The position numbers were made by a program, and so were the translations under genes. Source: Gymnopilus junonius (taxonomy: Eukaryota; Basidiomycota; Agaricomycetes; Agaricales; Galerinaceae). Taken from it: a stretch of 64,000 nucleotides of DNA. This document shows, one piece after another, positions 49,301 through 60,331 of this stretch (the first letter of the stretch is position 1; each line of letters starts with the position of its first letter). The notes beneath the pieces are model-generated. The model was not told where the DNA came from, did no database searches, and saw nothing but the letters and a program-made list of their open reading frames with translations. The DNA lies in the NCBI GenBank assembly GCA_015501075.1, contig JADNYJ010000028.1, positions 1-64,000 on the forward strand. The letters are read 5' to 3'.

Positions 49301-49481
49301 AAAAACCGTACGGATACTGGGTCAGTGTCGGGGTGAAGCCGTTGTGGACGAACCAGTCCTGGTTGGCAAAGGGGATCACCTCGGCGCCTCCGCCGGGAAC
49401 GAGAGTGGGTATGGAGGAGTAGACGAACTCGGGGATGTGCAGCTGCAGTGCTTGCTGCTGTGGGCGTTGGTGGTCGTCCAT
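46343..49481 (-). CDS. wc-1: White collar 1-type blue-light photoreceptor
   Basis: Two exons, 49,481-49,312 and 49,259-46,343, are joined by a 52-nt intron (GTACGG...CTGCAG) and give about 1,028 residues. The start is the ATG at 49,479-49,481 (MDDHQRPQQQ). A LOV domain begins near residue 150; GQNCRFLQ at about 190-197 carries the Cys (about 193) that forms the flavin adduct. A second PAS domain (LHLFLLEANPDFYHVVSLKG) lies near 370 and a third (MEDVLGWTSDDLLGMSVMDV) near 580. Ala/Ser-, Gln- and Pro-rich linkers separate them, and a long disordered tail follows. No GATA zinc finger is present, as is normal for basidiomycete WC-1; such proteins act in the nucleus with WC-2, which supplies the DNA-binding finger. 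The gene appears intact. Long frames on the opposite strand over it are shadows caused by high GC. Confidence 0.9.
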
Positions 49482-49874
49482 GGTCAAGCCAGTCTCACTC
49501 CTCGCTTCACTTCATTCCATTTCATTTTCATAAACTCAGTCACATGATAAATGATGAGAATAGACTCGAGATTTGTATTATGAGCAGCAAGGCCGATTAC
49601 AACATAAAGTATAACCAACAGTGTCAATAAAGTTCTGTCCATAAATTTCAATCTATGCCCCCTTTCCCCTATCCGTCACCCACTGGAACGAAGGTGACGT
49701 AGTGAATATAGAGGCATGTGAACCGCACGATAGCCACGGAGTTTTCTCGCATCTCTCCACAACTTACCTACACGTGCGGCGACCGCCACTGCGCAACAGA
49801 TCGAGCGTCCCACGCAAATATAAACTCACATCTCATTGAGCCTGTACAATGACATCAAAATCAAATCAATACAA

Positions 49875-50684
49875 TCAAGCGCGGAGCTGATTGCGGAGAT
49901 TCTGCTCGAGAGGGCCCTTCGGGCGAATAAACTGTACATAAGCACCATCCCTGCAACGCAAAATGATCAGCTTTCGTCCACGGCTGAGAACAAAAAAAAA
50001 ACACGTACTGCAACACCTTCTTGTCCTCCTTCAACTTGAGGTAGTCCTCCTTGTTCACATTCGTGAATCCCCATTTCTTCGACACGATGATCTTCTGTCT
50101 GCCAGGGAATTTGTAACGAGCACGGCGGAGAGCTTCCATGATGACGGGGGCGTTCTGCTCCTTGCAGCGGATGGAGAGAATGACTTGTCCAATGTTCACA
50201 CGGGCGACAGTGCCGTAAGGCTTGCCCCAGGCACCACGCATACCAGTTTGGAGCCTAACCACAATTAGCCATCAAATAAGATTCGGGGGTGTGAGACTCA
50301 CCTATCAGCTCCAGCGCAAGACAACATCTTGTTGATACGGATGACGTGGAAGGGGTGCACGCGCACGCGTAAATGGAAGGAATCTTTGCCGCTCGTCTTG
50401 GTCACATACTTGTTGGCGCAAATACGGGCAGCTTCAAGAGCCTCGCTCGACAGTTGCTCGTACTCATCCGACACAAGATGGCAGCAGAAAGGGAATTCGT
50501 CGACATTAGCACGCTTACGGCCCAGATCGAAAATCCTGATCTGTCATTACACATAAGAATCAGTCCAATAATTTCTATGATACAAGAAGCGCACCTTGGG
50601 GTCGGGTACACCACGGTTGTACCTCGACTTGGGGTAGGGCTTGTTTTTGCAGTAACGGTAGCAGCGAGCGGGACGACGACCCAT
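49875..50684 (-). CDS. RPL10: 60S ribosomal protein L10 (uL16)
   Basis: Four exons (50,684-50,595; 50,540-50,302; 50,254-50,009; 49,950-49,875) encode 216 residues, the usual length for this family. The protein starts [20 protein letters not shown] and includes [20 protein letters not shown]. It also contains the signature [20 protein letters not shown] and the conserved C-terminal half up to [20 protein letters not shown]. It is a core component of the large ribosomal subunit, placed late in 60S maturation near the A and P sites. All three introns are 46-58 nt with GT-AG ends and keep the frame. The gene looks intact and is presumably highly expressed. It is transcribed in the same direction as the photoreceptor gene. 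Confidence 0.97.
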
Positions 50685-50689
50685 CTTCT

Positions 50690-50958
50690 ACCAGACGCGA
50701 AAAAAAATATCAGCATTCCACCCAACAAAAAACCATCCCCAGAACTAAAACTCCGTCTTCAAATCGATCCAGCAAAGCTAATTCCACCCAACCTTTTCCA
50801 CCAACCTTCCCCTCTTACCAAAAACGTCATCCGACCCTCCAAACCCGCATCCATCCCAGGTCCACCCAATCCAGCCCCAAGTCCACCTCCAAACCCCTCA
50901 AATCCAGCCCGAAACGCACTCGGAAGTCGATCAGAACGAAAGAGAGGCATACTCACAT
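50690..50958 (-). promoter_or_regulatory. Probable 5'-UTR intron of the RPL10 gene
   Basis: Upstream of the RPL10 ATG the minus strand has a strong donor GTGAGTATGCC at about 50,958 and an acceptor TCTGGTAG six bases before the ATG region (about 50,690). The roughly 270-nt interval is pyrimidine/purine-skewed and non-coding. A TATAAAAG motif lies about 70 bp further upstream (near 51,024). Leader introns are common in fungal ribosomal protein genes; this one is inferred from splice-site consensus only. Confidence 0.45.
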
Positions 50959-51039
50959 TGTTCTAGCAGTGGGAAAAGGGTGGAATGACTGGAGGGTGCC
51001 CGATGCTGGAGACCGAAAGGCTTTTATATCTGTTTGCAC

Positions 51040-53387
51040 CGCTTTGGTGTAATATTACTAAGGCACATTTTCGATGAGTAAGGGGCGGTTGGGTAAGCTA
51101 ATGATGACATGCCTTCCTCCCTTTCTGACTCTTTTCCCTACCTCCACTGACTCGTTTTCTCCGTCTCTCGCTCCCGCTTTGATTGACTGGCTGACACTAG
51201 AACTATCTCCGGTTTCATGACTTACTGAACTTGGGCTTCTTTGGAATAAAACTGTCTCTGGGATTAAAAAACGAACAAGAAACCTAGCCTCTGTCAAATG
51301 CGCTTACTAGCTGAACCTCCACGTACATAGCCCTTCGAGTTTATTCTGGGTCCTATCGGGAAATAGTTGCAATGGTAAGCCTCCTTGGCTTCCATAGCAC
51401 CACATAGCATCTATTTCTATTCTCGGGCTCGGGTACAACAGCAACGGCCGAGACACATCATAAACATATTCCTGGTGTGTGTACAGTGTAAACTACCCTC
51501 AATTACTCTTCGAAAATTCAGACTCAACCGCCTCGATTTATGTAATCCTATTACTTGCACGCTCAACTGAAAAAAAGTCTTAAACTCACCAACTTCTCAA
51601 CAGTGGATTTCAGGCATTCCCCCTCGGCCATACTTCGCGTCACCACCTCGCGTATAGAAGTCGCAAAGACGCCTATTATTACCTCACTATGTAGCAAGCA
51701 AAAGATGTCCGAGCCCGGCAATGCATATTTTATTAATGTACGAGGTTAAAGCTTTGCCGCAACGTGCACGCTCTTAATGTCCGAGTCATCACCGATACTT
51801 ATGCGCGCTCAAGGCTCTCCTCTGAACTCTTTTTATCTTCTACGCGGAAGCCAGTGCCCCCAAGCTTCAGCACGCCTGAAGAATCGAATCATCAACCGCT
51901 GATCTCCGAATCCCTCAATCCCTCTCAAAAGCAAGCATCATACCATTGGTCTATTGGCCCAAAATGTGGCGTACATGCTGAGCCCTATCTATACATGTCT
52001 ATCCCTCATGATCAACACTGATCACCTGTCCGTTCGTCGCCTCTCCCGAATGACCATACCAATCACCTGTTCCGTGGCCACATAATATAGTCGCACGGAC
52101 TATTCCATCAAGAAAGTTTTTAATAAAACAAAGTTTACCGCTCAAGCTTATCCTCGTCTAGAGACATGATTTGCTCAAGTACCTTCGCCTTCTTCATAGG
52201 CTTTTGCCGGCGAGAACGCGTCTTCCTTCCTTCCTTCTTCGTTCAATTAAATTCCTGCAAAGTTTTCCTCGGCATGAAATATTTACGAAGTACTATATTC
52301 CCGCCTTTCAACTTCACAATTCGCCAAGGCGCCCTTACCTAAAGCTTCAAATGACGGCCATCGTAAGGACGACTCACAGAGCTCCAGTTCTGGCTCCATA
52401 TCCTTTCTCCCCCACCTTGCCTAGTTCGAGGAACCGAACGTATCCTGCTTTCGGCTCGGACCCCTCGTTCTATAAGATTGTTTGACATGACCACCGAAAT
52501 CTGCTTAGATCTGCGTGTGCTCTCTTAGATCTTCCTGCTTGCTCTTGGATCTGTCCATCATCCGCCTCAAGGACCGGAAAAAAAAGTTAATTCGATCGTC
52601 GCATCCGGTATCCGGCTCAGCTCGCCTCGTTTCTCTTCCATGCCATGCTTAAGCGCTTCCAGAGCGGCTAAGCACCTAACCATGTACAAGGACAATAAGT
52701 AGGCGCACTTCTACCTTGTCCATTCTCAAGAAGCTTATCAGCCCACACGCCATCCTCTATCACCCATGTCAAGTTCCATCATTCGAAACGTCGCTTACTT
52801 TGAAGTTACCAACCTTGTACTTAAAAATACACGTCTCTTTGCCTTATAACAGGAAATCTAAGGACCATTTCTGACACAGAGACGTCGATCAACACGTCAA
52901 TCCTCCAACGTTCCCGGCGGCAACTCGTACTAGCCTCGTCAAACTGCGGTCCGTTGAGGACGTATCCGTCTAATGAAATGCCACAAGGCATCATTATGGT
53001 GATTACGATAAGAAGTCGACCCCTCTGCGGACCGATGTACCTGTGGCTTGCACTCATGAGCTCCGTTCTCCGTGTGTCAAATTACCTCTTGCTCCATAGT
53101 CGGAGGCTTTTTTTGCGTGATGATTGATGCGCAATGGTAGCTCTGCGTCTATGTGCATAATGTACACGATCTTTCCAGCCAACGACGACGAAAGGAGATA
53201 ATAAAAACATATTACGTCGTAATCCTTGGCAACTACTCTACATACATGCTCCTGTTTTGTATTTATGGAAATAAGTCTTAACTGTGCCCCATCCAATAAA
53301 TATGTACCATGCAAAACAGCGTAGACTACCTTGTTTTCCTTGTTCCAGGAAAGCCCATGTCTTCTTCTCCACAAACAAAATTCCTGC
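51040..53387. other. Intergenic, no gene assigned
   Basis: No conserved gene was found in 2.3 kb. A short basic stretch on the minus strand (RSRRQKPMKKAKVLEQIMSL, stop at 52,135-52,137) looks like a genuine protein C-terminus. I could not attach upstream exons to it convincingly. Confidence 0.3.
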
Positions 53388-54212
53388 CTAAGAATTACCG
53401 CTCACAAAACCTTCAGAATTTCTTCCTCTTCTTCGAATCTGCACTAAGTATCCAGACGTCGTGTACTGAAGGACAGCTTTTGGCCAGACAAAACCACGGG
53501 AATAAACGAAATAGTCATAGGAGTCCGCAGACAAGCTGTCGCCTCTCGCTCTTTTCTGGACAGCGGAATATATGGCAGGCCCAAGAACGCGATCAACCGC
53601 CCTTGGCCACGCCACTGTAGCTGAAAGCCTCATCTCGGCAGCATCTGGAGGACTGACGGTTCTCCTCGAGCAGCTTGAGCCTCCTTCAAGAAGTACAACG
53701 TCGCCAACGCCTCCTCCGGCATCATCCTGAGCACTAGTAGCATACCCATCTCCACCTCCACGGCCAATTAAAACAAATTTGCGTTCATACTCATCGAGGA
53801 CTGTCAGGGTTATATCCTGATACTCCTTTCTAGCCCAGACCGTGCCGGTGAACCACAAACTCTTGACGCGCGAGTCCGGGACACTAGTGGCGTCGATAGC
53901 AAGGCCATTGACATATGAAGTGAGCGTGGTCGAAGACTCCTTTTCTATTCTGACGGTGATATCTGCGTCTGCCTCTCTAGACTTGAATTCTCCTTTAATC
54001 CCACCTGGGTCGATGCGCACTTCGCCGGAAGTACGATCCAGTGAAATCTGATAATGTCGGCCATTGAAGAACGACAAGCTGATCATAACGGGGTATTGGG
54101 GACCGATGATTTTGGTGGAGAATTCCAATATATAGGCTTCGCCGTCGAAGAGGTTGATGCCATCCCTATTATCGATCAAGACATCGTGATGAGGGAACGT
54201 ATACACTTTCAT
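53388..54212 (-). CDS. Hypothetical protein, beta-rich
   Basis: A single uninterrupted frame of 274 codons runs from the ATG at 54,210-54,212 (MKVYTFPHHDVLIDNRDG) to the stop at 53,388. The first 150 residues alternate polar and hydrophobic positions, as in a beta-sandwich (YPVMISLSFFNGRHYQISLD, then LWFTGTVWARKEYQDITLTV). A Gly/Ala/Asp/Val-rich linker follows (about 165-195), then a basic, Tyr-rich tail. There is no signal peptide or transmembrane segment. The N-terminal part could be a lectin- or concanavalin-like fold, but I do not recognise a family. Its codon use and GC resemble the intact neighbours, which supports a real gene. An intron near the 3' end cannot be excluded. Confidence 0.55.
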   Translation of the reverse strand: MKVYTFPHHDVLIDNRDGINLFDGEAYILEFSTKIIGPQYPVMISLSFFNGRHYQISLDRTSGEVRIDPGGIKGEFKSREADADITVRIEKESSTTLTSYVNGLAIDATSVPDSRVKSLWFTGTVWARKEYQDITLTVLDEYERKFVLIGRGGGDGYATSAQDDAGGGVGDVVLLEGGSSCSRRTVSPPDAAEMRLSATVAWPRAVDRVLGPAIYSAVQKRARGDSLSADSYDYFVYSRGFVWPKAVLQYTTSGYLVQIRRRGRNSEGFVSGNS

Positions 54213-55819
54213 CTTCTTTGGGTACTACTAGCAGTAAACGTTCAAATTTACGATCATTGTAAAATAGTATATACCTTTTACAACGCAGCTGATTTATCCG
54301 ATATAGGAGTAGCTGCTAGAAGATGAAGTATGGCGGGCAATGAAAAACACTGCAGTTCTCGCGGTAGTCAACAACGGTAGCAGGTCCATATTTTCCCAAG
54401 CACGTCCACAGTATTTTTGTCGGGCTTATCATACTAGGTAGCCACCTGACATGCAGGTAACTTCTGATTTTCGCAGGTCTGCTATAAAACTCACACCTTT
54501 GCCAGGCCGCAGTAACACGTTTTGACGTCTAATATGGCCATGGTTCAAGCAAAAGCAGGTCCAACGAGAAAGCAAAGTTACACCCCAAAATTCCATAACA
54601 AAAGTTCGCCGTGTTCCACTGTAAAGCATTTAGAGGAAGTGAAAGGAAACTCATCGCATAAATTAAAATTTTTTTGAGTGGTATTCTCCCTTTTCGTGGC
54701 GGACGCGGTCCTACCTATAATTCTGAGCCTATGGTATGATCTCGAAAGTGATGTGCCTATAAATCATGAATCAGACGTCGTCGCCAGGTGTAAAATTTTC
54801 GACACCATCCTGAGTGTACGTCTCCGTCAGAGGTAATGCCTACCCTCAAAAAGTAGAGCTTGACTTGTCACCTGTAAGTCGAAAGAGGAAGTAAAACGGA
54901 ATAGCGCAGCGATGAGAAGCGATACCATCATACCTACATTCTAATGAATGAATAAATGCCAGAAGGACGGCAGGATAGTCTCTGTCTCCAACTCACTTCA
55001 AGCTGACACCGAGTGGAAGCGTACCTGGAAGAACGACAAGACACCGGGTGTCACCATCATTGACTATACTACGTCTTCCCTGGTCTTAGACATGAAGGGA
55101 CTGCAGGCCACGTCCATTGACGTTGGGTAGGCAGACTGTGAGCGATGAATATCGACAAAGGTATAAAACCCAAGATAACAGGTCAAATTCAAATACAACA
55201 TCGCGATGCAACTCACTCTCATACTCCTCTGGACTATGACAAGTCTCCTGCCTACACAAGTGGCTGCCCAAACCATAACTTGTCTCGTGAGCCCAGGGTT
55301 CGTTCGCACACCGGCTGTAGGTTGAATCGTCACATCATTGGAGGTTATTCATCTGAACAGATCCCATTAGAATTGTCGAACGTTTTGTACAGCTTGTTGC
55401 GCTTCAAATCCTACAGCAAGCGTGTGCACGTCGATTCAAAATTGTGAAGATATTTGCGATTAGTTTGAAGCGACTCTTTCCTGAACCACACGGGCCTTAC
55501 GCATTCCCTTTGTACACGAACTATAATTAAAAGTGAAAGACCAGCCCCTGGAAGAGATCAATCAACACACCTATTGTATTTATCTCCCGCAGTGCGGAAT
55601 GGAGACATTAGCTCTTGAATGCACTTAATACATCCAGACTTGCAATTACGCATGTGGTCCAGGATATCACTGACCGCACCAAACAATTTTCGCAAGCAAA
55701 GCAGCGCCGAGCGACCAGTAATGCCTATTTCCTAATTCTGCATGCGACAAGAGGGGGGGTGGAATCCGTGATAATTAAAAGCGAAATAAGGACATCTAAG
55801 TTGGGAAGAAGAAAGTGCT
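54213..55819. other. Intergenic, ambiguous coding traces
   Basis: Both strands carry short protein-like pieces. An example is WKRTWKNDKTPGVTIIDY on plus near 55,020, and on minus YGLGSHLCRQETCHSPEEYE near 55,250. None extends into a complete gene with a start and consistent splice sites. Confidence 0.3.
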
Positions 55820-56985
55820 TCAATTTGACTTCACCCGTCCAAACTTCAATTTTGTCCAATCTCCACCGACGATATCCTCATCGGAGACCTTCTCCAGTCG
55901 TTTTAATTCCCGTCGGACATAACCCACAATGTTGAGCATGACTTCGGGGTAGGTGAGATAATTGTCAGACTCGGAAGGAGGGAAATCGTGGACGCCAGAG
56001 CCATCATCCGTGGTTTCCTCCTTCTTCAGGTCGAGCTTCGCCACATTAACGACCTCTCCACCGACAAGATTAACGGCACGTCTGAATGACGGTGAGGTAG
56101 CAGAGGGCGAAGAAGGGTTAGGATAAGCAATTCCTTGTGCGCCTCTCGCACCAAGCAGGTTTCTCCATACCGCCGCAGCCAATTCCTGATCTCCTTTGAC
56201 GAGACCAAGGTCAAGAGAAAGGCCCATTCCAGTGTACTGCTCTTTGAAGATCTTCATTTGGCGAGTGACGATGCGGTCTGGGGCACTGCCACGCGGCTTT
56301 GGCTTTCCGTCTTTTTGTGTCTGGGTATTTTCTAGTGGAGCGTTCGGATTCGGGTAAAATTTTGATATAAACGTGTAAGGACTTTTTGGTTCCGTTGGTG
56401 GCTGGAGAACGGCGCGGATACGGTCTTCTATGTCAATAAAAAAGTGGTCAACGAGGGCCTGTTGGTATGCCTTGCCATAGGCGGGTGGGAGAGCTCGTAG
56501 TCGGACTGTAAGCATCCAAAGATGTAGGTTCGTGACGGTGAACCATGACTGAAATGTCGGAGGCAGAAAACATTCTACAAGGGCATAACAATGAGTAATG
56601 TGCGAAAAATTTTATACAGAGGGCAAAACGAAGGCGACACATGCTAAAAGAAAGACATACCCTTCTGCCAAAACTCCAGCTGTTGGTCCGGCATTACTGC
56701 ACAAAGCTGCTCATAAAAACCCTGCGCCCTCCGCCCAGCTACTTGCTTGTCGCTGCCATACCCAAGTAAGTTCGTGAAGCCGAAGAATATCCTCTTCGCC
56801 GTGGGCGAAGTTTCCACTTTCCGAGTCAACCAACTTTTAGGCTGTTCAGGTTGTACTTTTGTTGGTGCTGGCCTGGCTGGTTTGGACGTGGATTTTGAAG
56901 CAAGACATCTGGTGAGAGACAATGATACAGGACGCTGTGTATGGTGGTTTTTGAGGTGGCGGAGAAGGAGAGAACGCGACACCAT
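55820..56985 (-). CDS. CBP3: Mitochondrial ubiquinol-cytochrome c chaperone CBP3 (UQCC1 homologue)
   Basis: Two exons, 56,985-56,661 and 56,574-55,820, with an 86-nt intron (GTATGT...TTGTAG), encode 359 residues. The start is the ATG at 56,983-56,985 (MVSRSLLLRHLKNHHTQRP). It is followed by a Ser/Arg/Lys-rich, acid-poor segment typical of a mitochondrial presequence. The core of the Ubiq_cyt_C_chap domain is clear. It reads LEFWQK, then ECFLPPTFQSWFTVTNLHLW immediately after the intron, then LTVRLRALPPAYGKAYQQAL and HFFIDIEDRIRAVL. It continues with GMGLSLDLGLVKGDQELAAA and WRNLLGARG. In yeast, Cbp3 with Cbp6 binds the mitoribosome exit and newly made cytochrome b, for assembly of respiratory complex III. 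The gene appears intact. A variable linker (about residues 185-205) and a Ser/Pro-rich insert are lineage features. Confidence 0.92.
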
Positions 56986-58154
56986 CGTTGAAACGTGGAA
57001 CACCCGGATATTTCAAACGAGTGATGCCTAAAAAAATCAACCTTTCCGTTATCTTATCTTATCTACACATTTGACTGTGTAAAAGCTAGTATTTTACAGG
57101 CACGCAGAAGGCATTTGCTTCTAAATTTTGGCCGCGTTCAGTGTTCACAAACAGTGCAAAGTCAACGAAATCGTGTTACTACATGATCTTCTATCCCTAA
57201 AAGGAGGTTTCCTTCGCATTGCTGCAGGTAACGTCGCCTTGGCCTCCATCCCTTTCAATGGCAAGGATCGCACCACCTTTCCCTCCTTGCCCAACAAAAA
57301 GCTATATCCAGTAGCATAAACGCTCCCGCCTTCTGGAACTTGGTAAATGCCATATCCAGGCATGACTAACTCGAGTCCTTCTCCAGACGGGGGTTCATGG
57401 CACCAGGATTGCTTGAAAGAACTTGGCGGACATAACCGTTGACAACGTCTTGTGTGGGATCTGCACGATATGGCAGCGGTGGGGATATTTTGCTCGCCTT
57501 TCAGAAAGGAAGGTTGCGTTAACCTCGCTACCAACCAACTATCAACGCGATAAGCATGTGAACACTACCTGGTCCCTCCAATATCCTTCAAGTGGGTCCT
57601 TTTTATTTGTGGTATTACCAGTGAATTTCCTGTACGTTCTTAGTTCCATTAGGAGGAAATCTCTTGATGACGATTTTGTAGTAGGTAGCGAGCATTATCC
57701 AGCCTTGTTTCACCGTTAATAGTTAATTATATGCCCCTATTTGTTTTCCCCGTGGATTGGCAGTCGAGCTAAGAGCAAAGGAGATTTCTCTTCAACAACT
57801 TGAATTACTACACCAAATTACATTCTATATTCCGAGATTGTTCTTCTTAATTATGCGGAAAACCTTGAAGCATGGAGGAAAAGCCCCCTCTTCAACAACA
57901 CAAGCCGATCAAAGTTTCTGGACTGCTAGCGCGCTTGCGGCGCTCCGTTCTCGTATTCCAATCATAAATGGTAATCGCGAACTGACGCTCCAGAAATGGC
58001 GGACGAATGCCTGTGTCTAGTTCATCATCCAGAATATACTTAACACAAACATACATTTACATATTGTAGACCATGACACAAAGTTACAAATTTCACGACG
58101 TTGTACAAAAACACTTGAGGTTCAAAAGGCTAACGAAACTTTCACCAAGCTCCC
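56986..58154. other. Intergenic, weak coding traces
   Basis: The sequence starting at 56,986 is the upstream region of the CBP3 gene. The minus strand near 57,240-57,400 reads PGYGIYQVPEGGSVYATGYS and LLGKEGKVVRSLPLKGM. Another minus-strand piece near 57,400-57,480 reads DPTQDVVNGYVRQVLSSNPG. These look protein-like but lie in different frames, and no complete gene could be built. The tyrosinase gene ends at 58,155, so its 3' UTR also lies here. Confidence 0.3.
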
Positions 58155-60331
58155 TTACGCGTTGCGGCTACCACCTTGACGGCCGTGGGTAATGTGGCCA
58201 TGTCGACGGGGCGTTCCAGGAACGGGGAACATTGCACCAGGCGGGTAGCTCAGAGGCGTGGCGATAACAGAGACCTCCAGAGACCTCAAATCGACTGGTT
58301 CTCCGTTGACCTATTGCCAAAAGTCGTTGGTTAATTTATTGAGCAGACAAAGATGAAATCAGAGACGAACCTTTTGCACGCGCCAATGAAGTTCCTTGGT
58401 CAAATATGGCTCCACCGCCTCAGGGTTCAACGTGTTCAAGCCGGAGTGTTGCACAATAGCATGGTTGAGATGAACGAAGCCCTCTTCCACAATATCACCC
58501 TGATTGCGGCAGTTAGCACAATGGCCAGCCTTGCTGTTGACGAAAGCGTGGTGACCGCCGACATAGTTGGGGCTGGTGTGCCACTGCTCAGGATCTTCGG
58601 GAACAGCGCCAAGGAAGAGGTAAACGGAGAAACTCGTTCCGACTTCGTATTTCTTGAACTCGATGCGGGCCGTCCAGTCATACAATCCATGATTGGGAGG
58701 CACAAGATGATGCGCGTCGTGTGGGCGGGGCTGATTTGAACAGGGGCGGTTTGAATAGTGACTGGGACCTGTGCAGCTACAGCTGGCACCGCAGGCGGGC
58801 TGGGTGGAGCGACCACAGGGGCAGGAGTAGTGACCGGAACATGGGCTGCAAGCGAAGAAGTCGCGGCGAAAGACCCAAATGGTGACGACCCGCCAAATAT
58901 AGAGGAGCCATAGAGCTGGTTGATACGATTTCCGATGGCCGTCTTTACCGCCTGTTGATTTCCCATGTCGAGTCCATTGAAATCAGGGTAAGTATATCCA
59001 AGTTTGGTGGAATCGGTGGTTGCAGAAGAAACCCAGAAAGTGTTAGGAGCATTCCAGAACGGAGTTAATGCTAAAATGAGAATATTCAGATACCTGACTA
59101 CACTGCGAAGAAAGCAATTCAAACACACGTGTGGTTTGGTCGATACTTGCATCGGCAGGAATGGTAATTGTTCCGTCCTCAGAATTGCCTTGGGAAACCC
59201 ATACCTGAGGGTTCAGTGCGGCCCACAGTGAAAGCAATCGGTCGACATTGCAGTGATGCAGGAAAAAGATGGGGTCAAAGGCTAGCAGAAGGGATAATCA
59301 ATCAATAATCGTTCCGCCGTGATCGGTGGAGGAAGCTCACCTGCTACAGCTGGGTCCGCCATCTGCCCATTGCCTCCGACATCGACGTGGATGCCATCAT
59401 GAATAGCTTCAAGACTGTTGCTGGTGCTCCCGCCGTCGCCGACCGTGTGGTTACTGAAAGCTGGCCAGGTATGAACACGGGTCAGCATGCTATAGGTACT
59501 AGACGTGATATCTGACTGCGCTGAACGGAGAACGCTAATTTGAGAGCAAGTCAGACTAAAATAAATCAAATATTTGTTGCAACTCACCTCTTCAGCCTTG
59601 GAACATTGTCAGTCGCATCAGGCTGAGTGCTGTTGGGCTGACGGAGGGTGGTTTGCCAGCCGCTGTACGGCTCAGGAAACGATGAGTCAATAGGATGGAA
59701 TTTGTAGTGGTAGAGAGGATTGTCGACAGTGACTTTCTTTCCGTTCGGTCCGGTGATCGATACCTGCTTGAGCGCAATCACCTCATCGGGCGGGACGGCG
59801 TTCTTAGCCCAATCCCAGAATGGTTGACGAAGGTCGAGAGCAGCCTGCTTCCAGCTCGCTTGATCTACCGTATACGTTGCTGCCACTTCTAGAGCATGTT
59901 GTTGGATCAATTGCTACTCATCATGATCAATATCAGTAATGCAATGATATCTTTAGTTGGAATAGGTACGCACTTCATACAACATAACATACGGCCTGTG
60001 CCAAGTCGGGAAAAGGACGGATCCGTGGGTACAGTAGCCGCCCCATTGGGTATCGGGATCCCAAGGCTGACTACCGGTAGCTCCGTCCCAGGGAGTGTAA
60101 GGGAGGCCATGGATGCCGCCAACCTGGAAGAAAGAACGAAAATCGCTCTGCGTTGGCTTCGTTTCCAGAATTTCTACGACAAGATCAATGATGAAGGTGG
60201 GTTATAAAGGGGACCAACTTACGCAGTGCTTGGACATAAAGCGAGAAAAATTTGTCGTTCTTGACGAAGTCATGAATTTCAAGTCGGTTGGGAGCACCGC
60301 CGGTAGCACCTGTGATTATAATTTGAGACAT
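58155..60331 (-). CDS. Tyrosinase (polyphenol oxidase)
   Basis: Exons: 60,331-60,223; 60,173-59,974; 59,913-59,588; 59,534-59,341; 59,281-59,129; 59,070-58,371 (with a probable 59-nt intron at 58,789-58,731); 58,310-58,155. About 592 residues result, close to agaric tyrosinases. Tyrosinase hydroxylates monophenols and oxidises diphenols to quinones, the first steps of melanin formation. The copper A site shows [23 protein letters not shown] (Cys-Thr-His gives the thioether-linked His). Copper B shows [10 protein letters not shown] and [15 protein letters not shown]. The core ends with the conserved LYG motif. A Pro/Val/Ala-rich linker follows, then the C-terminal lid domain ([39 protein letters not shown]) that is normally cleaved to activate the enzyme. 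There is no signal peptide, as expected for cytosolic latent forms. The linker intron is needed to keep the frame; a frameshift is the alternative. Confidence 0.93.

Noticed and set aside
57145..57534. 129-residue minus-strand frame as a gene
   Set aside because: It contains protein-like stretches, but a competing frame on the same strand looks equally good and neither has a clear start or partner exons. It is noted only as a weak coding trace.
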